Below, piece after piece: positions 55,933 to 64,000 of a DNA stretch of 64,000 nucleotides. Source of the DNA: Bombilactobacillus bombi (GTDB lineage Bacteria > Bacillota > Bacilli > Lactobacillales > Lactobacillaceae); the NCBI RefSeq assembly GCF_013607485.1, contig NZ_SCHP01000002.1, forward strand, positions 1 to 64,000, in the 5' to 3' direction. The position numbers and the translations under genes are program-made. The notes beneath the pieces were generated by a model. It had not been told where the DNA came from. It saw nothing but the letters and a program-made list of their open reading frames with translations, and made no database searches. The stretch's first letter is position 1; every line of letters begins with the position of its first letter.

Positions 55933-55942
55933 CATATGTAGG

Positions 55943-55963
55943 TTGGTTGTATAAACAAACTAA
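55943..55963. promoter_or_regulatory. XylR operator 2 (xylA side)
   Basis: A 21-base near-palindrome TTGGTTGTATAAACAAACTAA-type site (written TTGGTTGTAT + AAACAAACTAA), matching the lactobacillus XylR consensus TTAGTTTGTTT and its complement. Binding here would block xylA transcription. Confidence 0.75.
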
Positions 55964-55991
55964 TTATAGATAATAAAAAGGAGAAATTGCA

Positions 55992-57335
55992 ATGTCATAT
56001 TGGAATATTGATAAAATTAATTATATTGGCCCACATAAAAGTTTAAAGTCTACTTCAGGCTTTCAATATTATAATCCCGATGAAGTTATTGGTGGTAAAA
56101 AAATGCGTGATTGGTTACGATTTTCAGTAGCCTATTGGCATACATTTGATCAACGTCTAGTCGACCCATTTGGTGATGGCACCGCCATACGTCCGTATGA
56201 TAAATACAGTGATCCTATGGATCAGGCTTTAGCAAAAGTAGACGCAGCTTTTGAATTTTACGATAAATTAGGTGTAGACTTTTTTGCTTTTCACGATCGT
56301 GACTTAGCTCCTGAAGGCGATACCTTAAGGGAAACTAATCAAAATTTAGATAAAGTTGTTGATAAAATTGTTGAATATCAAAAAACTACTGGTATGAAAG
56401 TTTTGTGGAACACATCTAATTTGTTTAATAATCCACGTTTTGTAGCTGGAGCAGCCACCTCACCTTATGCTGATATTTTTGCGTATAGTGCTGCTCAATT
56501 AAAACATAGCCTAGAAATTGGTAAACGTGTTGGTGCACAAAATTATGTCTTTTGGGGTGGACGTGAAGGTTATGAATCCCTTTGGAATACCGATATGAAG
56601 CGAGAACAAGAACACGCCGCTAAATTCTTCCATTTGGCAAAAGACTATGCTAAAGAAATTGGATTTGATGCACAAATGCTTTTAGAACCTAAACCTAAAG
56701 AACCAACAACTCATCAATATGATTTTGATGCTGCTACCACAATTGCTTTTATGAAAGAATATAATTTAGATAAAGACTTTAAGTTAAACCTAGAAGGAAA
56801 CCATGCTAACTTAGCTGGTCACACTTATCAACATGAAATTCGTGTTGCAAGAGATGCTGGTTTATTAGGATCACTCGATGCCAACCAAGGTGATAAGTTA
56901 ATTGGTTGGGATATTGATGAATACCCATCTAACCTCTATGAAACAGTTGCCGCAATGTATGAAGTAGTCCAACTTGGTCAAATTGGCCCACGTGGTGGCT
57001 TGAATTTTGATTCTAAACCAAGACGTTCATCATTTGAACCTAATGATCTCTTTTATGGTCATATTGTAGGAATGGATAGTTTTGCTGCTGGATTAAGAGT
57101 AGCTTTAAAATTGAAAGAAGATAAAGTTTTGGAGAATCTTGTCAGTGACCGTTATAGTTCTTACAATAGTGGTATCGGAGCTCAAATTGAGGCCGGAAAA
57201 GTCAATTTCAAAGACATGGAAGACTATATTATTGACAAAACCCAAGCAGAATTAAGAGCTGCAACTCATTCTGATCATTTGGAACAAATAAAAGACACAA
57301 TTAATCACTACATTGTTGAGACTTTAAGTAAATAA
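55992..57335 (+). CDS. xylA: Xylose isomerase
   Basis: Converts D-xylose to D-xylulose with two divalent metals. The 447-residue product is a class II enzyme. The catalytic pair is H101 and D104 in [12 protein letters not shown]; metal ligands include E in [17 protein letters not shown] (about 235) and in [13 protein letters not shown]. The ATG at 55992 follows AAGGAG. It is the first gene of xylAB, with the promoter and XylR operator 2 upstream; xylB follows after 13 bp. Confidence 0.97.
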   Translation: MSYWNIDKINYIGPHKSLKSTSGFQYYNPDEVIGGKKMRDWLRFSVAYWHTFDQRLVDPFGDGTAIRPYDKYSDPMDQALAKVDAAFEFYDKLGVDFFAFHDRDLAPEGDTLRETNQNLDKVVDKIVEYQKTTGMKVLWNTSNLFNNPRFVAGAATSPYADIFAYSAAQLKHSLEIGKRVGAQNYVFWGGREGYESLWNTDMKREQEHAAKFFHLAKDYAKEIGFDAQMLLEPKPKEPTTHQYDFDAATTIAFMKEYNLDKDFKLNLEGNHANLAGHTYQHEIRVARDAGLLGSLDANQGDKLIGWDIDEYPSNLYETVAAMYEVVQLGQIGPRGGLNFDSKPRRSSFEPNDLFYGHIVGMDSFAAGLRVALKLKEDKVLENLVSDRYSSYNSGIGAQIEAGKVNFKDMEDYIIDKTQAELRAATHSDHLEQIKDTINHYIVETLSK

Positions 57336-57348
57336 AAATAGGTGAATT

Positions 57349-58860
57349 ATGGAAGAATTCGTTTTAGGAGTGGATCTTGGGACTAGTGCGGTAAAAGTTT
57401 CGGCCGTTAATAAGTCAGGACAAATTATTGCACAACAAAGTTGCTCTTATCCCTTGTCTCACCCACAAATAGGCTTTAGTGAGCAGGATCCTAATGATTG
57501 GGTCCAGGGAACTACTACTGCAATTCAACAACTACTAGAACATGGTCATATACAAGCAGAACAAATAGCTGGTATTAGTTTTTCAGGACAAATGCACGGA
57601 CTTGTTTTATTAGATCAAAATCAACAAGTTTTACGTCCTGCAATTCTTTGGGATGACACTAGAACTACTATACAATGCCAAGAAATTAAGCAAAAAATGG
57701 GAAATGATTTTGTTAAAATCACCCATAATCAGCCCCTAGAAGGTTTTACCTTGCCCAAGTTATTGTGGGTACAAGAAAATGAACCTGATATCTGGCAAAA
57801 AGTAAAAACCTTTCTACTTCCAAAAGACTATGTACGCTTTTGTATGACTGGCAAATTAGCAACAGATTTTTCAGATGCTACTGGAACAGTTATGATTGAT
57901 ATACAACAAAAAAATTGGAGTTCAGCAATTTGTCAGGCCTTTGATATACCCTTAAGTATTTGTCCTTCTTTATTATTTGCACATAATTTAGCTGGATATA
58001 TTAGTGATAAATATGCGCACTTATCGGGTTTAAAAACTAAAACACCAGTATTCGCTGGAGCTGCCGATAATGCCGCTAGTGCCTTAGGTGCTGGAATTTT
58101 AGACACTAACACCATTTTGGCTAGTATTGGTACTTCTGGTGTGGTTTTGAAATATGAACCTGAGTCGCATACCAATTATCAAGGAATTTTACAATTTGAA
58201 GATCATGCTTTTGACCAAGGCTATTATTCAATGGGTGTCACTTTAGCTGCGGGAGATTCTTTAAATTGGTTTAAAAAGAACTTTTTTCCTCAGCAAAGCT
58301 TTAATGATATGGTACAAAGTGCTAATCAAGCACCTATTGGTGCCCACGGTTTGATATATACTCCTTATCTAGTTGGTGAACGCGCACCTTATGCAGATGC
58401 TCAAATACGTGGTAGTTTTATTGGACTTGATCGTTCACAAACACGTACTGACTTTGTTCGGGCAGTGTTAGAAGGTATTGTTTTTAGTCTGAAAGATTTA
58501 ATGCAGATTTATATAGAAAACAATAGTCCTTTTACTCAAGTAATTGCTACAGGCGGTGGGGCTAAAAGTCCGTTATGGCTCCAGATACAAGCAGATATTT
58601 TTAATAAGCCAGTCATTAGATTAGCCAATGAGCAAACAGCCAGTCTAGGTGCTGCCATGACCGCAGCTGTTGGATTAGGTTGGTATTCTGATTTTCAAGA
58701 TTGTAGAAAAACTTTTGTAAAAATAAAAGATACTTACCTGCCTAATTCCGTTAATGTCAAACCTTATCAGCAGCTATACCAAATTTATCACCAGGTTTAT
58801 TCACAGACACAACAACTAAGTGCAGATTTAATCAAGTTTCGACAACAAAATAATTTATAA
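57349..58860 (+). CDS. xylB: Xylulokinase
   Basis: Phosphorylates D-xylulose with ATP, feeding the phosphoketolase or pentose-phosphate pathway. A 503-residue FGGY-family kinase: N-terminal GVDLGTSAVKVSAV, SFSGQMHGLVLLD with WDDTR, and the ATP-binding ATGGGAKSPLWLQIQADIF. The length is normal. It ends at a perfect terminator palindrome (58867-58896). Confidence 0.96.
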   Translation: MEEFVLGVDLGTSAVKVSAVNKSGQIIAQQSCSYPLSHPQIGFSEQDPNDWVQGTTTAIQQLLEHGHIQAEQIAGISFSGQMHGLVLLDQNQQVLRPAILWDDTRTTIQCQEIKQKMGNDFVKITHNQPLEGFTLPKLLWVQENEPDIWQKVKTFLLPKDYVRFCMTGKLATDFSDATGTVMIDIQQKNWSSAICQAFDIPLSICPSLLFAHNLAGYISDKYAHLSGLKTKTPVFAGAADNAASALGAGILDTNTILASIGTSGVVLKYEPESHTNYQGILQFEDHAFDQGYYSMGVTLAAGDSLNWFKKNFFPQQSFNDMVQSANQAPIGAHGLIYTPYLVGERAPYADAQIRGSFIGLDRSQTRTDFVRAVLEGIVFSLKDLMQIYIENNSPFTQVIATGGGAKSPLWLQIQADIFNKPVIRLANEQTASLGAAMTAAVGLGWYSDFQDCRKTFVKIKDTYLPNSVNVKPYQQLYQIYHQVYSQTQQLSADLIKFRQQNNL

Positions 58861-58866
58861 TTAAAA

Positions 58867-58896
58867 TAGCCCTTGGCATGCCAAGGGCTATTTTTT
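58867..58896. terminator. Bidirectional terminator between xylB and xylR
   Basis: TAGCCCTTGGC-AT-GCCAAGGGCTA is a perfect palindrome followed by TTTTTT; an A run lies on the other side. It overlaps the xylR stop codon. Confidence 0.9.
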
Positions 58897-60039
58897 ATGG
58901 TAAGTAAATTTCAAATTATAATTATCTAAGTTTAAAACATGATGAATTACTAAAGAACTAGCTCCTAATAAAGTTGCATAAGTAGAATTAGCAATTAAAT
59001 AAAGTTGCGGTAACATCCCTAATTCGCTGGTTTGTTGTTGGATTGCCGAAAAAACTTCTGGTAATTCTTCTAATAATGGTGAGCTTAAATATATTTCTTC
59101 TGGAGCTAAGGAAACGGAGGCGTTGAACAATATCTGAGCAATACCCGCGATAAATTCTTTTAAAACTAATTTCACATCTTGATCTTTATTTTTTTCTAAT
59201 CTAGTTAAATCTGCTCGCTCTAAGCTAGCATTTTGCTTTAACTGCCGCAAGCGCTCAATAATCGCATCTTCAGAATAAAGATTCTCAGCCTTCATATTGT
59301 TGCTAGAAATTATCGTACGTCCAATCTCACCGGCCGCCCCTTGAAAGCCACGATAAATTTGTTGATTTAAAATAATCCCAGCTCCAATACCCTTGTGAAT
59401 ACTAACACACAGAAGATTAGCTTTATTATGCTCATTATTAAAATCATGTTCAAAAATCGCTGCCAAATTAGCCTCATTCTCCAGTAACACTGGAACACCA
59501 TATTTTTGAGAATAATGACTTTGTAAATTTAAATCCTCCATGTTTAAAAAAGGAGAATTAACTATCTGTGTTTGATCAACAATTCCATGAATTGAAAAAG
59601 CAATCCCCAATAATCCATGCAGTGATTGTTCTTTTTGGGCAATCAAGTCGATTTGTTCATCTACCGTTTGTAAAATGTCTTTAATCTGTGTACTTTTATT
59701 TTTAATTCTCTGATAATAAAAGTCCTTACTATTTAAATAGTTGGCCATAATGTGCAAGTGCTTATAACCTAAATCAATACTGATGGTATAGCCATATTTT
59801 TCATTTAAAGCTACTAAAATAGGTTTCCGGCCGCCACTTTTTGAAGCCTGGCCGATACCAACTTCTTTAAGATAGCCTTGTTGCTCAATTTCATTGTATA
59901 AGGCCGTAATTGATGATTTGTTCATCTTCAAATTACGAGCAATATCAATTCTTGAGATAGGCGCATAATTAATAATTTGCTGGAGTACTAAATTTAGATT
60001 TTTTTGATGAAATGTCTGCTTTTTGGATAAATCAGCCAT
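58888..60039 (-). CDS. xylR: Xylose-responsive repressor XylR (ROK family)
   Basis: A 383-residue ROK-family regulator with an N-terminal winged helix (about 15-65, NYAPISRIDIARNLKMNKSSITALYNEIEQQGYLKE) and a sugar-kinase-like domain (TISIDLGYKHLHIM; LLENEANLAAIFEHDF; HKGIGAGIILNQQIYRGFQGAAGEIGRT). In the last segment the zinc-binding CxCGxxGC motif usual in ROK proteins is not evident. It represses xylAB and xylT through three similar operators, one in its own promoter region, and xylose should be the inducer. Confidence 0.92.
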   Translation of the reverse strand: MADLSKKQTFHQKNLNLVLQQIINYAPISRIDIARNLKMNKSSITALYNEIEQQGYLKEVGIGQASKSGGRKPILVALNEKYGYTISIDLGYKHLHIMANYLNSKDFYYQRIKNKSTQIKDILQTVDEQIDLIAQKEQSLHGLLGIAFSIHGIVDQTQIVNSPFLNMEDLNLQSHYSQKYGVPVLLENEANLAAIFEHDFNNEHNKANLLCVSIHKGIGAGIILNQQIYRGFQGAAGEIGRTIISSNNMKAENLYSEDAIIERLRQLKQNASLERADLTRLEKNKDQDVKLVLKEFIAGIAQILFNASVSLAPEEIYLSSPLLEELPEVFSAIQQQTSELGMLPQLYLIANSTYATLLGASSLVIHHVLNLDNYNLKFTYHKK

Positions 60040-60064
60040 ATTAACCTCTCAATACAATAATCAG

Positions 60065-60085
60065 TTAGTTTAATTATACAACTTA
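60065..60085. promoter_or_regulatory. XylR operator 3 (autoregulatory)
   Basis: The site TTAGTTTAATTATACAAC + TTA matches the reverse of operator 2 in 17 of 21 positions. It lies 26 bp before the xylR start. Confidence 0.65.
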
Positions 60086-60166
60086 TTCAGGAGAGAGCAA
60101 TATTAAGCAAATGAGATTAACAAGCATAATCAAAGGAGCCAATAATTAATGATTTTAAAAAAAGCA

Positions 60167-60196
60167 TTGCATATTAAAGCCTTCTTATCTTATAAT
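60167..60196 (+). promoter_or_regulatory. Promoter of argGH
   Basis: TTGCAT (60167-60172), 18 bases, TATAAT (60191-60196), about 30 bp before the argG start. TTGCATATTAAA resembles an ARG-box half site, so ArgR control is possible. Confidence 0.7.
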
Positions 60197-60224
60197 TCGC
60201 AGTAAATTGAATGGAGGGATTAGT

Positions 60225-60530
60225 GTGGTAAAAGATAAAATTGTTTTAACTTATTCAGGAGGATTAGACACCTCTGTAGAAATTGCCTGGTTAAAAAATG
60301 AAGGTTACGACGTTCTTGCATGCTATATCGATGCTGGTAAGGGTAATGTCATTTGTGAAGGTCGTCAATCGCCAAATTCTCTCTACGATGAAAAACTAGC
60401 TACCTATACAGCAGCTGATGAATTCGACCAAGAAGCCGCAGCTGGTTTTATCAAATTATACGGTTTGCCAACACAGGTTTACGCACAAGTCCATCAAAAA
60501 TTGGCAGGTAATAACCATGTCGACAAATAA
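60225..60530 (+). pseudogene. argG: Argininosuccinate synthase with a large internal deletion
   Basis: The 101-residue ORF joins the first about 40 residues of ArgG ([20 protein letters not shown] with the PP-loop SGGLDTS) to its last about 55 ([25 protein letters not shown] ... [19 protein letters not shown]). About 300 of 400 residues are missing, in frame, with the join near codon 41 ([10 protein letters not shown]). The citrulline and aspartate binding parts are lost, so it cannot make argininosuccinate. The GTG start at 60225 follows GGAGGG. The reading frame is still intact and overlaps argH by 14 bp, perhaps preserving translation of argH. Confidence 0.88.
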
Positions 60531-61902
60531 ACTCTGGGGCGGCCGCTTTGAAGCTAGTGGTTCTCAGGCCATCGATCAATTTGGCGCTTCGATTAGTTTT
60601 GATCAGTTAATGGCACAAGAAGATTTGGAAGGTTCTTTAGCACATGTACAAATGTTAAAAGACACCGAAATTATACCCACAGACGATGCTGATCAAATTA
60701 TTGCTGGCTTGCATCGTCTCCAAAAACAGTTGGCAGCGGGAAAGCTCCATTTTACTAGCACCAATGAAGACATCCACATGAATCTAGAAGCCATTTTAAC
60801 GGAAGAAATCGGCCCAGTTGCGGGAAAATTACATACAGCCCGCAGCCGCAATGACCAAGTGGCAACAGATTTCCATCTTTATCTCAAAAAGCGCTTGCCC
60901 CTGATTATTCAAACACTTAAAGATTTTCAGACAGTGCTTGTCCAAAAAGCTGAACAAAATGTGGAAACTATTATGCCCGGTTATACCCATTTGCAGCATG
61001 CACAGCCAATTTCTTATGGGCACTATTTAATGGCCTACTTTTATATGCTGCAAAGAGATGTAGAACGCTTTGAATTCAATCAACAACATACTAACCTCTC
61101 ACCCTTAGGAGCCGCCGCCTTAGCAGGCACTACCTTTCCAATTGACCGCCAGCAAACAGCAGTGACACTTGGATTCGCACAGCCTTATCCTAATTCTTTA
61201 GATGCGGTTTCTGATCGCGATTTTGCGTTAGAATTTTTAAGTAATGCGGCCATCTTAATGGTACATTTATCTCGCATGTGTGAAGAAGTCATTCTCTGGT
61301 CTACTTATGAATTCAATTATTTAGAATTGTCTGACCAATACTCCACTGGCAGTTCTATCATGCCCCAAAAAAAGAACCCAGATATGGCCGAATTAATACG
61401 TGGCAAGTCTGGGCGTGTATTTGGTAATTTGATGGGTTTATTAACGGTTATGAAATCTCTGCCACTGGCCTACAATAAAGATATGCAAGAAGACAAAGAG
61501 GGCACCTTTGACACGGTCAAAACTATCATTCCTTGCTTAAAAATTATGACGGGTATGATTAAAACTGCCACGGTCAAAACTGCGAATATGGAAAAGGCTA
61601 CAACTAAGGACTTATCTAATGCTACGGAATTAGCAGATTATTTAGCAGTTAAGGGCCTACCCTTTCGCCAAGCACATGCGATTGTTGGCCAGTTAGTTTT
61701 AGAAGGAATCAAAACCGGTGTAACCTTACAACAGATTCCCTTAACTAAATACCAAGAAATCATGCCTGAAATTGGTGCCGATGTCTATCAAGACCTGCAA
61801 GCTAAAACTGCTGTTGAACGCCGGCAATCTTTAGGCGGTACTAGTTTTGAACAAGTGCGTCAACAAATTCAAAATGCAAAAACAATCTTACAAAAAGATT
61901 AA
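60517..61902 (+). CDS. argH: Argininosuccinate lyase
   Basis: Splits argininosuccinate into arginine and fumarate. A 461-residue member of the fumarase superfamily with the signature [12 protein letters not shown] (catalytic Ser loop), [12 protein letters not shown] and [16 protein letters not shown] with the catalytic His. I chose ATG 60517 ([15 protein letters not shown]), the family start, rather than an in-frame ATG 99 bp upstream inside argG. With argG deleted it has no local source of substrate; it may be a relict or use argininosuccinate from elsewhere. Confidence 0.95.
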   Translation: MSTNKLWGGRFEASGSQAIDQFGASISFDQLMAQEDLEGSLAHVQMLKDTEIIPTDDADQIIAGLHRLQKQLAAGKLHFTSTNEDIHMNLEAILTEEIGPVAGKLHTARSRNDQVATDFHLYLKKRLPLIIQTLKDFQTVLVQKAEQNVETIMPGYTHLQHAQPISYGHYLMAYFYMLQRDVERFEFNQQHTNLSPLGAAALAGTTFPIDRQQTAVTLGFAQPYPNSLDAVSDRDFALEFLSNAAILMVHLSRMCEEVILWSTYEFNYLELSDQYSTGSSIMPQKKNPDMAELIRGKSGRVFGNLMGLLTVMKSLPLAYNKDMQEDKEGTFDTVKTIIPCLKIMTGMIKTATVKTANMEKATTKDLSNATELADYLAVKGLPFRQAHAIVGQLVLEGIKTGVTLQQIPLTKYQEIMPEIGADVYQDLQAKTAVERRQSLGGTSFEQVRQQIQNAKTILQKD

Positions 61903-61907
61903 AATTA

Positions 61908-61948
61908 AAAGCTGCAGCCAAAGTCACATTTGGTTACAGCTTTATTTT
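61908..61948 (+). terminator. Terminator after argH
   Basis: AAAGCTG-AG-CCAAA pairs with TTTGG-T-ACAGCTTT around GTCACA, followed by ATTTTTG. Confidence 0.8.
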
Positions 61949-62011
61949 TGATATGTGCTTTTCAGTAATTGACCCCACCATTTTACAGTTCGGCGATCAA
62001 GAGCAAAAATA

Positions 62012-62770
62012 TTAATTTTTATAATTATTATCTTTGTATAAATGAAAGAAAAATTTTATTTTATCTGGTCGGTAATATGATTGAGTATACTCAACTAATT
62101 CATTTTCATCGGTATATCCAAAATATTCACAAAAATAAATTAAGGCATTATTTGAAATATTTAGATATCCTTCAATATTATTTGGGCAATCTTTTACAAC
62201 CATTTTTTCTTCAAATTGTACAGGGGTTTTATAGACTTTATTCATAAAGTCATATAAAGAACTATTGTTAAAATTCGATCTTTCTGCCCCCTTATACAAA
62301 GCAAAAGGTATATTAGCTATTTGAACACATATAGGCTCCTTGTCTGCTAATCTTACGCGACTCAGCCGATAAAATTTGGAAAATTTGGGATAATTTTTAA
62401 AAATTAAATCTAACTGTGCATTTCTTTTTATTACATCAAATCTTATTACTTTACTAGATGGTTGCTTTCCTAAAAAAGTGATTTCGCTCGTTAACCCCTT
62501 ATCTGCATTATTACCAATATCAATTCTTTTATCTCTAACATTCGGACTTATAAACGTTCCTTTTCCTTGTACGCGATATAAAATACCGTCATCAACCAAT
62601 GAATTAATAGCGTATTTAATAGTCATTCTATTCACACCATAAATTTTCTCCAATTGTCTTTCAGATGGTATAGCTCTATTTTTTTCATACTCACCATTAT
62701 TTATTTTTTGTAATATAATTTCTTTGATTTGTAAATACATTGGACTATTATAATCTATCAATAAGTTCAC
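62012..62770 (-). CDS. GntR-family regulator (HutC subfamily, HTH plus UTRA)
   Basis: A 252-residue regulator with an N-terminal GntR winged helix (YLQIKEIILQKINNGEYEKNRAIPSERQLEKIYGVNRMTIKYAINSL, 12-58, and GKGTFI) and a UTRA ligand domain (about 85-240). It lies downstream of a UTRA-only gene (4-bp overlap, ATGA) and of PTS genes, so it probably controls this mannose-family PTS in response to a sugar or amino-sugar phosphate. Confidence 0.9.
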   Translation of the reverse strand: MNLLIDYNSPMYLQIKEIILQKINNGEYEKNRAIPSERQLEKIYGVNRMTIKYAINSLVDDGILYRVQGKGTFISPNVRDKRIDIGNNADKGLTSEITFLGKQPSSKVIRFDVIKRNAQLDLIFKNYPKFSKFYRLSRVRLADKEPICVQIANIPFALYKGAERSNFNNSSLYDFMNKVYKTPVQFEEKMVVKDCPNNIEGYLNISNNALIYFCEYFGYTDENELVEYTQSYYRPDKIKFFFHLYKDNNYKN

Positions 62771-63267
62771 CCCGTTATATTCTGGAATCTATAAAGTTCT
62801 GGCAAAAAGATGTTCTCACTATATTCAATCATATTGTCTGAATAATCATTTATACACTTAATCATAGGTAATTCTTTTCGACTAGTTTTTAATAATTCAA
62901 TTTGTATATGATTAATTTTATTAACAATAATTTCTTCATTACAATTTAAAATTTCAAATTTAAAATTATGTTTAAGTAAGTCATGAAATGATAAATTTTC
63001 TTTATACAATAAACCAATTCCCTTAACATAGTTCCAGGGAATATATAAATGCTCTATTGTCATAGGATGGTTATTAATAAAACGTAATCTCTGCAGTTCA
63101 TAAATTTCAGTTGCAATGGGAATTTTTAAAATTACTGCAAGCTTCTTATTAGCTTCTATAACGTTATTTTTGATAACAATTGTTGTTAATACATCATTAG
63201 AATCTTTTTTAACAATATTGAATAAAGACTCAAAGTAATTCAAATTTTTAACTATTGGTAAAGTCAT
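62767..63267 (-). CDS. UTRA-domain protein without DNA-binding domain
   Basis: A 166-residue protein whose whole length resembles the UTRA ligand-binding domain of HutC-type regulators (VLKIPIATEIYELQRLRFINNHPMTIEHLYIPWNYV; PELYRFQN end). It has no GntR helix-turn-helix. It starts with ATG 63267; upstream to 63400 there is no in-frame HTH sequence. It overlaps the next gene by 4 bp. It could be a relic of a duplicated regulator or a partner that modulates the full GntR protein. Confidence 0.75.
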   Translation of the reverse strand: MTLPIVKNLNYFESLFNIVKKDSNDVLTTIVIKNNVIEANKKLAVILKIPIATEIYELQRLRFINNHPMTIEHLYIPWNYVKGIGLLYKENLSFHDLLKHNFKFEILNCNEEIIVNKINHIQIELLKTSRKELPMIKCINDYSDNMIEYSENIFLPELYRFQNITG

Positions 63268-63340
63268 ATATTAACTCCGTTACTTAATATGTGAATATAT
63301 ATTTGTGTCACTACGATGTATGATAACTCAAAAATAATAA

Positions 63341-63386
63341 ATAGTCTAAAGATGAATTAATATAATAAACTCATCTTCAGACTATT
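63341..63386 (-). terminator. Terminator after the PTS EIID gene
   Basis: ATAGTCT-AAGATGA pairs with TCATCTT-AGACTAT around a 15-base loop; minus-strand TTTATTATTTTTG follows. It separates the PTS operon from the regulators. Confidence 0.75.
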
Positions 63387-63407
63387 ACCTTCTATGAATA
63401 TATAAAT

Positions 63408-64000
63408 TTAATCTTTCGGAACAGCCAGTATTCCTGAGTACGCACCAAAAATACTAATAATAATTATTACTAATAAAATTATTAAAATATTATATTTTTT
63501 CTTCAATAAATGGCTAATATAGAATGTCAATCCCAAAGGTAAAAGACAAGGCATGATACTATTAAGTAAAGATTGTACTGTTTGTGGATGCTTGCCCCCT
63601 CCAAAAGTTATAGGTATATTTATTGATACCATTGAAGCAATCATTGCGCCAATAACAGCCATACCTAAAATATTAATAGCATAAGTAATATTATCCATTA
63701 AAGACCCGTCAATTTTACTAATAAATTTATTTCCTAAAGAATATCCATACTTTACGCCATAGTAACGAAACAAATAATTAGGTATATTAAATAATAATAC
63801 AAACAAAACTGGTCCTAACCAATTACCATCTTTAGCTAACGAAATTCCGATTCCTGCTGTAATTATTCGTAAACTTCCCCAAAAAATAGCATCTCCTATG
63901 CCAGACAATGGCCCCATAAGCCCTGCCTTCATTGCATTAATAGAATCAGTATCAAAATTAGGATCATATGCATTTCTTTCCTCCATCGCAGTAGAAATGC
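63408..64000 (-). CDS. PTS mannose-family EIID subunit (5' end outside window)
   Basis: The frame is open to the right edge; residues ISTAMEERNAYDPNFDTDS run in from beyond it, so the ATG at 63986 is internal. The visible part has the EIID landmarks AMKAGLMGPLSGIGDAIFWGSLR, NIPNYLFRYYGVKYGYSLG and a C-terminal membrane helix. EIID with EIIC forms the membrane channel that imports and phosphorylates a mannose-type sugar. Substrate not decided; neighbours EIIA/B/C would be to the right. Confidence 0.9.
   Translation of the reverse strand, partial: ISTAMEERNAYDPNFDTDSINAMKAGLMGPLSGIGDAIFWGSLRIITAGIGISLAKDGNWLGPVLFVLLFNIPNYLFRYYGVKYGYSLGNKFISKIDGSLMDNITYAINILGMAVIGAMIASMVSINIPITFGGGKHPQTVQSLLNSIMPCLLPLGLTFYISHLLKKKYNILIILLVIIIISIFGAYSGILAVPKD

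Noticed and set aside
60418-60516. Upstream in-frame start for argH
   Set aside because: It lies inside argG, and the protein family starts at the ATG at 60517.

Overview
The window looks like chromosomal DNA from a low-GC Gram-positive lactic acid bacterium of the family Lactobacillaceae; I cannot name the species. The evidence is the housekeeping order pth-mfd-flippase-rqcP-divIC-S1-tilS-hpt-ftsH-hslO-dusB-lysS followed by a 16-tRNA operon, an L-lactate dehydrogenase gene with candidate Rex and CcpA (cre) sites, A+T-rich intergenic DNA, strong GGAGG ribosome sites, and a xylose isomerase pathway.

Layout. (1) 1-9831: the right-hand part of a type 1 BREX phage-defence locus (brxA, brxB, brxC, pglX, all on the minus strand). 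pglX is cut short at a 111-bp repeat. An inverted copy of that repeat lies at 1-111, on the plus strand, and continues into the missing 308-residue PglX C-terminus. A tyrosine recombinase gene sits between the two copies, so 112-2287 is an invertible switch that can join or separate the two parts of PglX. pglZ and brxL are not in the window. (2) 9832-12509: a decayed prophage (S24 repressor remnant, zinc-ribbon membrane protein, disrupted integrase) bounded by a 19-bp duplication of the 3' end of tRNA-Leu(CAA). (3) 12494-13951: tRNA operon with a consensus promoter. (4) 13985-28494: minus-strand housekeeping operons. (5) 28623-33506: ldh, a MarR/MFS efflux pair, a family 8 glycosyltransferase and a PAS protein.

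(6) 33658-51494: a transport region. Three minus-strand amino-acid ABC transporter operons each start with a sigma-A promoter (TTGACA, 17-bp spacer, TATAAT-like box), a short leader ORF and intrinsic terminator hairpins before the first structural gene. The livJHMGF leader peptide is rich in Val, Ile and Leu, with three consecutive TTA codons. The other two, before a GlnHP/GlnQ-type transporter and a TrpXYZ-type transporter, are clearly homologous to each other: both encode a 16-residue peptide ending Ser-Arg-stop, and the Trp transporter leader carries a TGG codon where the other has CTG. This family of leader-peptide attenuators is the most interesting finding after the BREX switch. Also here are a ketopantoate reductase/EIIC-like pair, a GcvH-like gene beside a lyase remnant, and an aldehyde dehydrogenase.

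(7) 51503-54434: cupin and NAD(P)-binding genes behind MerR-type 19-bp-spacer promoters, then a decayed IS30-like element. (8) 54435-60085: xylose transport and catabolism (xylT, xylA, xylB) with the ROK repressor XylR and three matching operators. (9) 60167-61943: an arginine operon in which argG has lost most of its middle while argH is intact, predicting loss of citrulline-to-arginine synthesis. (10) 62012-64000: a GntR/UTRA regulator, a UTRA-only protein, and the end of a mannose-family PTS EIID gene running off the right edge.
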